Positions 1 to 8,994 are shown, counted from the first letter of the stretch. The stretch: 64,000 bases of DNA from J054 sp963850255 (GCA_963850255.1 CAWKLL010000011.1:22990-86989), one strand, 5' to 3'. The notes: generated by a model from the letters alone, not told the origin. Made by a program: numbers and translations.

Positions 1-53
1 ATTGTCTCGGCCCGTTCTGCGGATGGATACTTTCAATATTAAACCACTAAAAT

Positions 54-165
54 GGGTCGAACCGATTTCCGCCTGTCTCTTTGCCTGGCTGGCAGGGCGC
101 GTGCCGGCATCGTTACGATGGGCTCTTTCTAGAGATCATTCACTACGGAATATTTGGTCTGAACC
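54..165 (+). repeat. GTCGAACCGATTT-family repeat, copy A
   Basis: Begins GGGTCGAACCGATTTCCGCC, contains a central GGCAGGGCGCG...CATCGTTACGATG block and ends in a degenerate CGGAATATTTGGTCTGAACC. The order of blocks matches the better preserved copy at 2944-3080. The outer ends are imperfect inverted repeats, as in a small non-autonomous element. Confidence 0.55.
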
Positions 166-213
166 TTTTTAACTCTACAATAGAGCTTGAGGCGAATTGA
201 AAGTGCAGAGTTA

Positions 214-237
214 CCCGGCCTCGCGCCGGGTTTTTCT
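214..237 (+). terminator. Rho-independent terminator
   Basis: Perfect 6-bp GC stem (CCCGGC / GCCGGG) with a 5-nt loop, followed directly by five T residues. It reads rightward. Confidence 0.6.
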
Positions 238-262
238 TGCCCTGCACTTTTCGGGTTCGCCG

Positions 263-297
263 AAAAAATAGACCCGGTACTATTTCGGTACCTTTTT
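263..297 (-). repeat. RAYT-type short repeat (REP-like)
   Basis: AAATAGACCCGGTAC followed after a 6-nt spacer by GGTACCTTTTT, so part of the motif is doubled. It lies just upstream of the ribosome-binding site of the SDR gene at 312. Confidence 0.6.
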
Positions 298-311
298 ATA
301 GAGAGAGCAGC

Positions 312-1202
312 ATGACAGACAGAGAAGACACGAATCCCGCACCGGCGGCCGATCGCCGCGATTTCCTGGCTGGTGCAGCCGGGCTGGCCCTGGCTACGCT
401 GGGCGCTGAACAGGCACAAGCCGGTGCCCACGTGCGCGCCCCGGTCAAGTTGACTGCGGAAGACAAAACCGCAAAGCCCATCGGTGAGGGCGCGGTGATC
501 CTGGTCACCGGCGCCAACCGCGGGCTGGGGCTGGAATTCACCAGGCAGTATGCCGAACGCGGGGCGCGCATTATTGCCACCGCGCGCAGTCCCGAGAAAG
601 CCGACGCGCTGAACGCGCTGGCGGCGAACAACAGCAACATCACGGTGGAGCAGCTGGATGTCACCGATCACGCCATGATCGATGCCCTGGCCGCGCGCTA
701 CGTGGACCAGCCGATCGATCTCTTGCTGAACAATGCCGGCATTGGCGGCGATTCATCGGATCAGATATTTGGCCGGATGAACTTCGATACCTTCGATCAG
801 GTTATGGCCGTTAATGTGAAAGGCCCCATGAAGATGTGCGAGGCCTTCCGCAAACAGGTGCGGGCAAGCGATCACAAAAAGATGGTGGCAGTGTCCAGCA
901 GCCAGGGCTCCATCGCCAGCGTGGGCTCGCCGATGCTCTACTGGTACCGCTCCAGCAAGGCGGCACTGAATATGTGCATGGTCAACCTGGCGGCCCAGGT
1001 GCAGCGCAGGAAGGTCATCGTCGGCCTGGTCACGCCGGGCGCGACGGCCACGGACTTCATCCCCGAACAGTTCCGCAAGGCGATCAAGAGTATCCAGGAG
1101 CCGCCGGTGGCAGCCGCCGACATGATCCGCAACATCGACCGTTTCACCGTCGCGAATACCGGTACGTTCTTCGACTACGACGGCACCATCGTGCCGTGGT
1201 AA
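312..1202 (+). CDS. Tat-exported SDR family oxidoreductase
   Basis: A 296-aa short-chain dehydrogenase/reductase. Residues 66-73 carry the Rossmann motif TGANRGLG, followed by the NNAG strand motif and a catalytic YxxxK (YRSSK) after a VSSSQG serine. That is a complete classical SDR active site, presumably using NAD(P). The N-terminus has a twin-arginine-type signal (DRRDFLAGAAGLALATLG), unusual for a cofactor-dependent cytoplasmic fold. The ATG at 312 is preceded by AGAGAGAGCAG; the longer reading frame to 237 runs through the repeat and is unlikely. The substrate is unknown. The next gene is convergent. Confidence 0.85.
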   Translation: MTDREDTNPAPAADRRDFLAGAAGLALATLGAEQAQAGAHVRAPVKLTAEDKTAKPIGEGAVILVTGANRGLGLEFTRQYAERGARIIATARSPEKADALNALAANNSNITVEQLDVTDHAMIDALAARYVDQPIDLLLNNAGIGGDSSDQIFGRMNFDTFDQVMAVNVKGPMKMCEAFRKQVRASDHKKMVAVSSSQGSIASVGSPMLYWYRSSKAALNMCMVNLAAQVQRRKVIVGLVTPGATATDFIPEQFRKAIKSIQEPPVAAADMIRNIDRFTVANTGTFFDYDGTIVPW

Positions 1203-1223
1203 CGCACATGCCGTACGAGGGAT

Positions 1224-1293
1224 GAAAAAGATGCCGAGGAAAAAGGTGCCGCGAGGAAAAAGGCGCGAGAAAAAGGTGCCGGGACTATTTTTG
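1224..1293 (+). repeat. Cluster of degenerate RAYT-type repeats
   Basis: Four consecutive short units (AAAAAGATGCCG, AAAAAGGTGCCG, AAAAAGGCGCG, AAAAAGGTGCCGGGACTATTTTT). Only the last is close to the full motif. They lie between the convergent SDR and M24 genes. Confidence 0.55.
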
Positions 1294-1469
1294 CCGGCCC
1301 AAGGCTCACAGTTTAGCGACTCTCGGTACGCCTTCGATTTGACCTCGTTCGCCAGCCTGTTTCCTGCGGCTTGCATGGTTGGGCAGTTCCCCCGGCCCAG
1401 CACTTCATCATTACGATCTGTTCCTCGAAGCGAGCATGCCCTGAGAGAAGTCGCCTTGATTTCATCACA

Positions 1470-2879
1470 TTAGCCGACCACCAGCGGTGCATCGGCTGTG
1501 GCCAGCGGCTCGATGCCGTTTTTCGTTACTACCACCAGGTCTTCCAGATGGGCGCCGCCCCAGCCCAGCTGCTGGACCGGGAAGTCCACTGTCAGCGTCA
1601 TGTTCTCTTCGAACACCAGGTCATCCCTGACCACAAAAGGCAGCCCGTCACGATAGGGCTGGTCGGTGTGCTGCAGACCGACCGAATGCGGGCCCGCGCC
1701 GAAACGCACGCTGTCGCCCGGCTTGCTCGCCTTGGCCATGGCATCGCCGCAGAGTGCGCGCAGCTCGGAATATTTCATGCCGGGCCGGATGACCTCGCGG
1801 GCGACTTCCCAGCCAGTCTGCAGCACCTTCGTGCGGGCCACGGTTTCGCCGCTGGGCTCGCCGAGCACGAAGGTGCGGCCGAAATCACCGTGGTAATAAT
1901 TGATCTCTGACACCGCGTCGATGAGCATCGGCTGGCCTTCGACAATTTCCCCGTTCGGCAAGCCGCCAACGGTGCCCGCCGCGATCCACACAGCCTTGGC
2001 GCCGCGCTTTGCAGCCTCGAGCAAAAAGAGCCGATCGATGTCCGCCTTGGTGGCGCCGCGCTCCAGCTGGCGCAGCATCGCCATACAGGCATCCTGGTTC
2101 ACGCGGGCAATCCGGCGCATGTGCGAGAGTTCGACTTCGGACTTCACCATGCGAATCTTGCGGAACGTGTTGTCGCCGGGCACGCAGGTGACATCGGTGC
2201 GGCCCAGGGTTGTGAGGATGTCGGCGATCCGCATGTCATCCACAGCCAGCCGTGCCTTGCCGAGCCCGCTTTGCTCCAGCGCCTGCACCAGTGCCCATTC
2301 GGGCGTCGCCGCGCGCTGCTGATGGCGACCCTCCATGGCCATCCAGGCCTGCTCGCGCTCGCTGAGTCGGGGTTGGCTGCCACCCGGCTCGCCATCCTCG
2401 TTGAAGTCGGCCAGCGTGCGACGCCCGGGCATGGCTTCGGGCGCCTGCGACCAGTCGCCCGATTCCAGCAGTGACTGCCAGTTAGTCGGTGCACTGTAGG
2501 CAATGATTTCCGGATACTCGCGCTCGCCGTTGGCCAGTGGCCACAGGTCGCTACTGGCAACCACCAGGAACGACGGTTGTTTCTCGTCCCGCGGTAATAC
2601 TGCGAAGCTGGGCACGGCGCGCAACTTCTGCAGCTCATAACTCATGTAGTTACCCAGGTAGAAAACGTTGACCGGGTTCAGCGCAATCAGCCCGTCCAGT
2701 CCCTCCCGGTCCATGATTTCGTAGGCGCGCGGTTTATTGACCAGCAAGCGCCCGTCGAAATCCTTCGGCGGCGATGCGCCCGGCGCGACAGCGCCCCAGT
2801 TGGCTTCTGCCGATTGCGGGCTAAGCAGTGTGCCGGCCGCGCCCGCGGCCAGGGTTTTCAAGAGATCTCTGCGTTCCAT
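1470..2879 (-). CDS. Tat-exported M24 family metallopeptidase (Xaa-Pro aminopeptidase-like)
   Basis: 469 aa with an N-terminal twin-arginine signal (ERRDLLKTLAAGAAG), a creatinase/prolidase-type N-terminal domain and a C-terminal pita-bread domain. Four of the five M24 metal ligands are recognisable: two Asp 11 residues apart (IDAVSEINYYHGD), His in GPHSVGLQH, and Glu in AHLEDLVV. The usual Glu of the VEPG strand is Asp here (LTVDFPVQ). Members cleave X-Pro bonds or related amides, but the substitution and export make the substrate uncertain. No operon partner is visible; the gene converges on the SDR gene. Confidence 0.8.
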   Translation of the reverse strand: MERRDLLKTLAAGAAGTLLSPQSAEANWGAVAPGASPPKDFDGRLLVNKPRAYEIMDREGLDGLIALNPVNVFYLGNYMSYELQKLRAVPSFAVLPRDEKQPSFLVVASSDLWPLANGEREYPEIIAYSAPTNWQSLLESGDWSQAPEAMPGRRTLADFNEDGEPGGSQPRLSEREQAWMAMEGRHQQRAATPEWALVQALEQSGLGKARLAVDDMRIADILTTLGRTDVTCVPGDNTFRKIRMVKSEVELSHMRRIARVNQDACMAMLRQLERGATKADIDRLFLLEAAKRGAKAVWIAAGTVGGLPNGEIVEGQPMLIDAVSEINYYHGDFGRTFVLGEPSGETVARTKVLQTGWEVAREVIRPGMKYSELRALCGDAMAKASKPGDSVRFGAGPHSVGLQHTDQPYRDGLPFVVRDDLVFEENMTLTVDFPVQQLGWGGAHLEDLVVVTKNGIEPLATADAPLVVG

Positions 2880-2943
2880 GATGTGCCTGCCGGTTGCTAC
2901 TGGCTGAGTTTACGTGAGTCAGCCGGCAACGAGCCCGGCAAAA

Positions 2944-3080
2944 GGGGGTCGAACCGATTTCGGCTTGCCAAGTCATTGTTATCGTCTTGCCGCTTTCGCC
3001 GGTTGGCAGGGCGCGCCCCAGCATCGTTGCAATCTGCTCCTGGGCACGAGCATTCTCGGAGAAAATCCGCTCTGACCCCA
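2944..3080 (+). repeat. GTCGAACCGATTT-family repeat, copy B
   Basis: Best preserved copy (137 bp). The left end is GGGGGTCGAACCGATTTCGG and the right end GAAAATCCGCTCTGACCCC. Read inverted, the right end (GGGGTCAGAGCGGATTTTC) resembles the left end, giving imperfect terminal inverted repeats. No ORF lies inside. Confidence 0.6.
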
Positions 3081-3160
3081 TTTTTCATCCAGGTCTTGAC
3101 CCGGGGCAGCGCTCCAGGCAAAGGTAACTGCTGCCATCGGCTTTTCGCACAGGAGCTATC

Positions 3161-4075
3161 GTGAAACCTATACCAGCAGGAATTTGTATCGCCCTCCTTG
3201 CAGCTTTTGCCTGGCAATCTGCTGATGCGCAGCGACGTTCATTTAAAGGACAAGGCACCCCTAAAATTAGCTATGCCTACGCAACGGATATTGTCGACGC
3301 GGTGGATACGTTCGGCTTGCGTACAGGCATGACCCTCACCGAGGCCAGTAGCGCCGCTGCGGCATGGGGTATGGATCTGTCTATACCGGATGACAGTGGA
3401 ATGGACGACGGTTTCATCGACGGGCCAGGCCCCGACTTATTTAGTTTGTCTGCAACACCGAACGAGAAGTTTCGGGGCTTCAATGCCATAGTGGGCGGCC
3501 ATTTGCAGGCGGAAGTCAAAGTATTTCCCAGGGATCCTTCTGACGACATCCGCGACCCTGACAATCTCATTGTTTACTGGATCACCAGTAGTGTTCGACC
3601 ACCGTATAACATTGGCACCACGAGCATCCCGCCGCAGACGCTTGAGCAAAAGCCTTCGGGCGCCGTCATCAAACGCGGCGGCGCCGTGCCGAGTGCCGGT
3701 CCTGCCCCGGGAACCATTACAGATATTCAGCGGGATGCTTTTTTTGCCCAGGCGCGGCAGCGGTTTGGCGATATCCTGGACCCCGAAACGGACGGCGCGA
3801 ATCAGAACCAGGCCCATTGCAGCAATGCTGCCAATATCGCCCGGATGGCGGCTGCCCGCGGTATTAGCTTTCGCGCCGGCACCCCCGACCCGCTGCTAGG
3901 CGCTGACGACAACCCCGTGGTTGCAGCCTGGAGACTCTGCGGCGACGGCATCAGCTTGGTGGCGGCAACGCTACCGGACGGCCGAGTACGCACCGTACAG
4001 GTCGGTCGTTTCGATACCGCGCTTGCCGAAGCCGCTTATCAAAGCTTTCGCCAATTTATCGGTTACCACTACTAG
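3161..4075 (+). CDS. Secreted protein of unknown function
   Basis: 304 aa. The GTG start at 3161 has AGGAG five bases upstream. A Sec signal peptide is clear (positive MKPIPAG, hydrophobic ICIALLAAFAW, cleavage near ADA-Q). The mature protein has two central proline/glycine-rich stretches and two Cys in the last third (AHCSNAA, WRLCGDG). I do not recognise the family. It stands alone between a repeat element and a DUF1232-like gene. Confidence 0.7.
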   Translation: MKPIPAGICIALLAAFAWQSADAQRRSFKGQGTPKISYAYATDIVDAVDTFGLRTGMTLTEASSAAAAWGMDLSIPDDSGMDDGFIDGPGPDLFSLSATPNEKFRGFNAIVGGHLQAEVKVFPRDPSDDIRDPDNLIVYWITSSVRPPYNIGTTSIPPQTLEQKPSGAVIKRGGAVPSAGPAPGTITDIQRDAFFAQARQRFGDILDPETDGANQNQAHCSNAANIARMAAARGISFRAGTPDPLLGADDNPVVAAWRLCGDGISLVAATLPDGRVRTVQVGRFDTALAEAAYQSFRQFIGYHY

Positions 4076-4202
4076 GTGTAGCAGCCGGTCGGTAGATACC
4101 CGTATTTCGGTATGCAGCTAGGCTGCTGCAAACTGTACTTAGAGTCTGGTCCGTAACGCACCGGCGCGCGGATGGGCCGGCCAAGCTGGTAGGAGACGCT
4201 TT

Positions 4203-4775
4203 ATGCCGATTCAAATCGCTTTCGACGTGCAGGACGATGACCTGGAGCGTTTCGCGGTCATGGCGCGCAAGGTGAAGGCCGAAATGCCGGCGAACATGGA
4301 CGGCAGCACGCTCGCAGCGTTGGTGCGCGTGAAGCTGAACGCGGCGCGGACATCCGGTGAAACGCCCCAATTCGTTCTCGACCGGATTGACCAGCTGGAG
4401 CAGCTGGCGGATATGGTGGAAGACGCGGAATGGGGGCTCGAGGGCGAAGACCGGGATCGCGTGCGCAGCGCGCTGTTCTATTTCTCCGAGCCAAACGACC
4501 TGATTCCCGACCGCGTGCCCGTGTTCGGCTTCCTGGACGACGCGATAATGGTGGAACTGAGCCTGCGCGATTTCGAGCCCGAGTTGACGGCTTACAGAAA
4601 GTTCTGCGGTTTCCGGACCGCCGAGATGGAGCGGCGCGCGGTGCGCGGCTCGTCGGATGAAGTCACCAAGGAAGACTGGCTGGCCGACCAGCGCGCGCTG
4701 CATCATCACCAGATGCGCGAGCGGCGGAGAGCGGCGCAAGGCCCGGACGGCGGCTGGAGGATCACCTTGTGGTGA
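4203..4775 (+). CDS. DUF1232/YkvA-like domain protein
   Basis: 190 aa, no signal peptide. The central segment LFYFSEPNDLIPDRVPVFGFLDD matches the YkvA/DUF1232 signature (YF..P.DLIPD..PV.G.LDD), a short element often next to membranes. The flanks are helical and charged, and the tail is rich in His and Arg (HHHQMRERRR). The family function is unknown. The start at ATG 4203 follows TAGGAGACGCTTT. Confidence 0.65.
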   Translation: MPIQIAFDVQDDDLERFAVMARKVKAEMPANMDGSTLAALVRVKLNAARTSGETPQFVLDRIDQLEQLADMVEDAEWGLEGEDRDRVRSALFYFSEPNDLIPDRVPVFGFLDDAIMVELSLRDFEPELTAYRKFCGFRTAEMERRAVRGSSDEVTKEDWLADQRALHHHQMRERRRAAQGPDGGWRITLW

Positions 4776-4822
4776 AGGTTTAGAATGCGGTCGAAGCGAA
4801 TTCTTGGCGGCTATCTATACGC

Positions 4823-5491
4823 CTAGCGGCGCCGGCGTTCCATGCTCTGCATTAGCACTTCGAGCTCGTCCGGATCGAGATCGCCGTCGTCATTGACGTC
4901 TGCGCTGTCAAAGGCGCTGGGCGGAAACCACTGCTGCCCGTCGCCGCTGGCCTTCAATTCCTTAACCGAAGCCCCGCCGCTGTTATCGGCGTCGATCTCC
5001 TGAATCCATAATTCGCTGCGACTAAGCAGTTCGATATTCGGCAGCGACGTTTCGGCCGCACTGGCAGCGGGCGCTGCGTCGGGCGAACGATCGCCTGAAC
5101 CGGTTACGCCTGTCTTCGTGCCGGGGGTAACCACCGACACAGGTGCCGGCGTTTGTGCCGCGGCTGTGGCTGCCACGGCGGCCGCCGCTGTTGGCGGCAC
5201 TGCGGCCGCTGCCGGAGGGGATGTTTTGGCCGCTGGCGCCATCTCTGTCGCTTTAACCCCTGGCGCCCGACGCTCGGCCTCGCTGATCAGGCCGTCACCG
5301 TCCGTGTCGTAATCGGCGAACGACTGCTCAATGCGGCGGTTGAATTCGAGGTCTGCGTAGTAGGCCGCCCTGAGCTCATACAACGACACATATCCGTCGC
5401 CGTTCGCATCGGCCCGGTCTACCCGTACGTCGGCGTTGACCGCGGATGCAGACAGCATGGCGACAATGGCAAGGATCTGCTGTGGCGTCAT
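4823..5491 (-). CDS. Periplasmic EF-hand protein
   Basis: 222 aa with a short signal peptide (MTPQQILAIVAMLSASAVNA). Four EF-hand loops are visible in two pairs: DANGDGYVSLYE and DTDGDGLISEAE near the N-terminus, DADNSGGASVKE and DVNDDGDLDPDE near the C-terminus. The pairs are separated by an Ala/Pro/Thr-rich linker of about 70 residues. The loops are expected to bind Ca2+. The linker resembles a flexible tether between two modules. Confidence 0.8.
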   Translation of the reverse strand: MTPQQILAIVAMLSASAVNADVRVDRADANGDGYVSLYELRAAYYADLEFNRRIEQSFADYDTDGDGLISEAERRAPGVKATEMAPAAKTSPPAAAAVPPTAAAAVAATAAAQTPAPVSVVTPGTKTGVTGSGDRSPDAAPAASAAETSLPNIELLSRSELWIQEIDADNSGGASVKELKASGDGQQWFPPSAFDSADVNDDGDLDPDELEVLMQSMERRRR

Positions 5492-5765
5492 TAAAGAAAC
5501 TCCTCGGCCTTCCGAAAAGGCAGCGTGGCGGAACCAGGGTTCCGCCCAATTTGTTCTGGCCCTATTTTTTCCCTTTTTTGCTTCGGCACCTTTTCACGCT
5601 TCAATCACGGGCTGAAAGTGTTTCCGAATAATAACCTCAATCCGTTTCGAAGTACGGCCTGCATCGCGCTATGCCAAGCAGCGTCTCATGGCATCAGCAC
5701 TAACTGAACGTAGATCCGCGATCCGTTAGAAATCTCGTCGCTAATGCGGGATATTGCGGCCCAAT

Positions 5766-5930
5766 ATGAGAACATTATTCATTGTCCTGATCGTTATCGG
5801 CGTCGTGGGCGGCGACTACTACGCGTATCGGCTTTCGCCGCTGTTCACCACGAACGTTGCGGGGGCCGACAAAGTGGTGTTGCTGCACGGGCTCGGCCGC
5901 AACGAAACGGCGATGCTGCTAAGCTGGTAA
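5766..5930 (+). pseudogene. Alpha/beta hydrolase N-terminal remnant
   Basis: 54 codons: a membrane/signal segment (MRTLFIVLIVIGVVGG) followed by KVVLLHGLGRNETAM, the HG oxyanion-hole strand that opens lipase/esterase-type alpha/beta hydrolases, then a stop. The nucleophile elbow and the rest of the enzyme are absent. The next gene begins 6 bp later, which suggests an internal deletion joined the two. It could still be translated as a short peptide. Confidence 0.6.
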
Positions 5931-5935
5931 ACAAG

Positions 5936-7039
5936 ATGAAGGAATCATTGAAGCTTCGCGCCGCAGGCAAGCTGTTGCTGCCATTACTCCTGTGCGCGGG
6001 CTGCGCCACCCAGCCAATCCCGGAGCCGCAACTCGAATTGGTTGCCGAGCTGACTCAGGGGCCGGGCAACATTGCGGTCACGCCGGACGGCAGGTTAATC
6101 ATCAGCCAGCACCCGATTTACCAGCCGGAGATCCGGGTGATCGAACTACTGCCAGATGGCAGTGTGCGGCCATTTCCGAATGCCGCATGGGCGGCTGAGC
6201 GCAATGCACTGGATATTGGGTTCGATGGCGTGCTGGGCATCCAGGCCGACCAGGACGGCATTGTGTGGATGCTTGACAACGGTCGCAAGAGTTCACGGCT
6301 GGTCGCCTGGAATACCCGCGACGATCTGCTGCATCGGATTATCGAAATCGGCGCACCCGCTCGGGCGCGCGGTTCGTTCTTCAATGACATTGCGATCGAT
6401 CCAGTTAACCGTGCCGTCTACATCAGCGATGCCAGCGCCCGCAACCCGGCGCTCGTGGTGGTCGATCTCGAGTCCGGCAACGCGCGACGAGTCCTCGAAA
6501 AACATGCCTCGGTGATGGCGCAGCCAATCGCCATGGTAATCGGCGGCAATACCTACGGGATTGGCAAGGACGGCCAGCCGCGAGGGCAAATTGGCGTCGA
6601 CGGTATAACCATCGATCCGGCTTCGGAATGGGTCTATTACGGCGCGTCGCAAGGCACCGACCTGTGGCGTGTGCGCGCGCTGGACCTGGTTGACGACGAA
6701 CTGACGGATGCGGAATTAGCGGCGCGCATCGAACGCCACGGAGACCGCCCGGTTTGTGACGGCATCACGATCGATAGCGCAGGCAATGTCTATATCACCG
6801 ATCTCACCAGCGATGCCATCGGGGTGACCGATACGAACGGTGATTACCGCATTCTCCATCAAGATGAGAAATTCCTGAGCTGGCCCGACGGCATGGCTTT
6901 CGGTCCTGACGGCTACATCTATGTGGTATCGAACCAGCTGCACCTGTCGGCGCCGTTCAACCGCGGCAAGAATCTTGCCCAGCCGCCCTTCCATGTGTCA
7001 CGTTTCAAGGCCCTGGCACCGGGGGCGGTGGGGCGTTAA
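5936..7039 (+). CDS. MRJP/yellow-family (L-dopachrome tautomerase-related) lipoprotein
   Basis: 367 aa from ATG 5936. The signal peptide ends in a lipobox (LLPLLLCAGC), so the protein is probably a lipoprotein. The body is a six-bladed beta-propeller of the major royal jelly/yellow type, with repeated signatures FNDIAIDPVNRAVYISD, VDGITIDP..WVYYG, CDGITIDSAGNVYITD and WPDGMAFGPDGYIYVV. Bacterial members are related to SMP-30/gluconolactonases, but their substrates are largely unknown. An in-frame extension upstream runs antisense to the hydrolase remnant's frame and is rejected as the start. Confidence 0.75.
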   Translation: MKESLKLRAAGKLLLPLLLCAGCATQPIPEPQLELVAELTQGPGNIAVTPDGRLIISQHPIYQPEIRVIELLPDGSVRPFPNAAWAAERNALDIGFDGVLGIQADQDGIVWMLDNGRKSSRLVAWNTRDDLLHRIIEIGAPARARGSFFNDIAIDPVNRAVYISDASARNPALVVVDLESGNARRVLEKHASVMAQPIAMVIGGNTYGIGKDGQPRGQIGVDGITIDPASEWVYYGASQGTDLWRVRALDLVDDELTDAELAARIERHGDRPVCDGITIDSAGNVYITDLTSDAIGVTDTNGDYRILHQDEKFLSWPDGMAFGPDGYIYVVSNQLHLSAPFNRGKNLAQPPFHVSRFKALAPGAVGR

Positions 7040-7102
7040 CGCGGCGCGCGCGCCTGCGGTTCGCCAGGGCGATGCAGGGCTGACGGTCCGCGGAGCAGCA
7101 GA

Positions 7103-7525
7103 CTATTTCCGCTTCGACCCTCGTCTTGTCGACTTCGTCGGCGCGTTCTTTGCTACGAAACGATGCTCCTCTACCAGCTTGAGCAAATCGAACGCACTCA
7201 AAATACCGACGACCTGCTGCTCGTGGGTTACGACTACCCGGTGAATACCGTGGTTACGCATCACGCGGGCAGCAATGCTGACATCCTCGTATTGCGGGAT
7301 CGTGTAGACCTTCTCGGTCATGATGCTGCTGACAGGAGCACCGGGTGTCAGTTCGTGAGCGAGGTCAGTCGCCGAAACGATTCCGACCGGGTGCCGTTCA
7401 GTATTGACCACTGGTACCGCGCTGATGGCGTTGTTGTCCAGCATCTTGCGCACATGTTCGATACTCTGGTGCGGCTGCGCCGTAACGACGGATGCGCTCA
7501 TCAGTTCGATGACTTTTACGTTCAT
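7103..7525 (-). CDS. Two-CBS-domain protein
   Basis: 140 aa made of a tandem CBS pair (about residues 1-60 and 66-125) with repeated motifs ISAVPVVNTERHPVGIVSATDL and IHRVVVTHEQQVVGILSAFDLL. CBS pairs (Bateman modules) bind adenine nucleotides and regulate partner proteins. No effector domain is fused. The C-terminus is basic (KSTRRGSKRK). It converges on the MRJP gene and lies next to the left edge of the cytochrome duplication. Confidence 0.85.
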   Translation of the reverse strand: MNVKVIELMSASVVTAQPHQSIEHVRKMLDNNAISAVPVVNTERHPVGIVSATDLAHELTPGAPVSSIMTEKVYTIPQYEDVSIAARVMRNHGIHRVVVTHEQQVVGILSAFDLLKLVEEHRFVAKNAPTKSTRRGSKRK

Positions 7526-7683
7526 CTGGTTCTCTTCCCTGCGGCGGTCGGTCTGGACAATGCCTGAGGCACGTCAGCCCGGCAAGCAATACTGCGCTGG
7601 CTGCGCGAATTCCGTATCGACCCGATTCACGCGGTGCTTGATAATGATCTTAGATGCGCCCTAATGCCGCAAAGGTGAAACCG

Positions 7684-8409
7684 ATGACATCCAAGCTTCG
7701 ACTGACAACAGCGCTCTCCCTCGGGGTTGCGATCGGTACTGTGCTTTTCTTCATGGCTGTGAATGCCGAAGACGAGAATTTCAGCCCTTTTCAACAACAC
7801 ATGCACAGCCACCTGGATCGGGTCGGGGCCATCAAGGCTGCGGTTATCGCCGGGGACCTGGAGGCCGTGCGCGAGCCGGCGTTCTGGCTCGCCGAGCACA
7901 AAGAGCCCGAGGTACCTGACACATGGATGCCCTACGTCGACGAAATGCGACGCTACGCCGAGCAAGCTGCAACGGCGCAAGACCTGGTGGGCGCGTCTGC
8001 CGCCATCAGTGAAATAGGCCGTGCCTGTGGGGACTGCCACCTGGCCAGCGGTTTTTCGGTTGCGTTTGGCTTCGATCAGCGGCCGCCCGGCGACGTAGAA
8101 AACCTGAGGACCCAAATGCAGCGTCACCTGTGGGCCGCAGATCGCATGTGGGATGGATTGATCGGCCCTTCCGAGAAGGCCTGGAAAGCCGGCACGGATA
8201 TGCTTGCCGAAGTGAACCTGACCGCAGCGCAGGTTACTGAGGATCCTGCCAAACAACCGCCGGTGGCGGACCTGGTCACGCGTGCCAAGGCACTCGGTGA
8301 GCAGGGCAGCCTGGCAAGCTCGCGGGAGTTGCGCAGCGGCTTATACGGCGAGTTCCTGTCGCTGTGCGCGACCTGTCACAGTCTGACCGGCGGCGGCCCC
8401 GGCGGCTGA
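7684..8409 (+). CDS. Exported c-type cytochrome, two CxxCH motifs (copy 1)
   Basis: 241 aa from ATG 7684 (AAGGTG upstream); an upstream in-frame codon at 7654 is less likely. A signal anchor or signal peptide (LTTALSLGVAIGTVLFF) precedes the mature domain. Two haem c sites are visible, CGDCH near the middle and CATCH close to the C-terminus. The protein is mostly helical and resembles no cytochrome I can name. It converges on a second cytochrome gene 18 bp away. The copy at 51473 differs at three residues: M to V in the signal, T to S, and S to R. Confidence 0.8.
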   Translation: MTSKLRLTTALSLGVAIGTVLFFMAVNAEDENFSPFQQHMHSHLDRVGAIKAAVIAGDLEAVREPAFWLAEHKEPEVPDTWMPYVDEMRRYAEQAATAQDLVGASAAISEIGRACGDCHLASGFSVAFGFDQRPPGDVENLRTQMQRHLWAADRMWDGLIGPSEKAWKAGTDMLAEVNLTAAQVTEDPAKQPPVADLVTRAKALGEQGSLASSRELRSGLYGEFLSLCATCHSLTGGGPGG

Positions 8410-8427
8410 ACCCGGCAGCTTTTCAGG

Positions 8428-8994
8428 CTATTCAGCGTCGAAGAATTCGATCAGTGCGCCCAATTGTGCCGCCGTCAGCCGCTGGGGTATAGCCCCGGCC
8501 ACCGGGTGTGCCTGCAGCATTGCGCGGAACTGATCGGTAGACAGGCTGGCGAGGTCGCTAAACGCCGGGCCGCGTCCGCCGCCGTGACAGGCGCCGCATT
8601 CGGCCACGAAAGTTTCGGCGCCGGGTCCTTCGGGTTGCACTGTGCCAGGCGGCGAGGCTTCGAGAAGCTCGATCAGGTCCATCAGCGTGTCCGCGGTCAG
8701 TCTGTCGACTATGTTGCCTGCCCGCGGGTGATTGCGCATGCGGTCACCGCGTTGGGCCTGGGGCAGCGACTTGATCGACTCAAGTTTCGGTGCACGACCA
8801 CTCAGGTGGCAAACCGCGCAGTTCTCCGCGAAGATCGCGGCACCCTCGATGGACGCAGATGCTTGACCACCGTCTGCAGGGGTTTCCGGCGCGCAGGCGG
8901 TAATCATCAGGCACAGACCGGCTGCACAGCCGGCGCCGAGTTTCGCGGCGCGCATACGCCGTGCATAGCTGCGATAAATGTTCATTGCTGTCAC
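8428..8994 (-). CDS. Dihaem c-type cytochrome lipoprotein (copy 1)
   Basis: 188 aa. The signal peptide ends in a lipobox (LCLMITAC), so the protein is likely anchored in a membrane facing the periplasm. Two cytochrome c domains follow, with CAVCH and CGACH and later Met residues available as sixth ligands. Such dihaem proteins commonly act as electron acceptors for periplasmic oxidoreductases. A SoxC-like fragment next to it hints at sulfite oxidation, but this is inference. The second copy is at 52217-52783. Confidence 0.85.
   Translation of the reverse strand: MTAMNIYRSYARRMRAAKLGAGCAAGLCLMITACAPETPADGGQASASIEGAAIFAENCAVCHLSGRAPKLESIKSLPQAQRGDRMRNHPRAGNIVDRLTADTLMDLIELLEASPPGTVQPEGPGAETFVAECGACHGGGRGPAFSDLASLSTDQFRAMLQAHPVAGAIPQRLTAAQLGALIEFFDAE

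Larger units (their letters stand above)
1..311. other. Intergenic region, no gene seen
   Basis: No convincing gene was found on either strand. The stretch holds a member of the GTCGAACCGATTT repeat family (54-165), an intrinsic terminator (214-237) and a copy of the RAYT-type short repeat (263-297). The gene served by the terminator would have to lie to the left of the window or be a short transcript inside it. Confidence 0.6.

Noticed and set aside
129..671. 180-aa minus-strand open frame over the SDR gene
   Set aside because: Antisense to a gene with clear SDR motifs; its residues (Arg/Gly/His-rich, no domain) are typical of a shadow frame in GC-rich DNA.
4823..5491. Ala/Pro-rich linker as a frameshift product
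   Set aside because: The EF-hand frame is continuous on both sides of the linker, so it is a normal low-complexity tether.
7627..8256. 209-aa minus-strand frame conserved in both cytochrome copies (also 51416-52045)
   Set aside because: It is conserved only because the DNA is duplicated; the sense strand has two CxxCH sites and a signal peptide.
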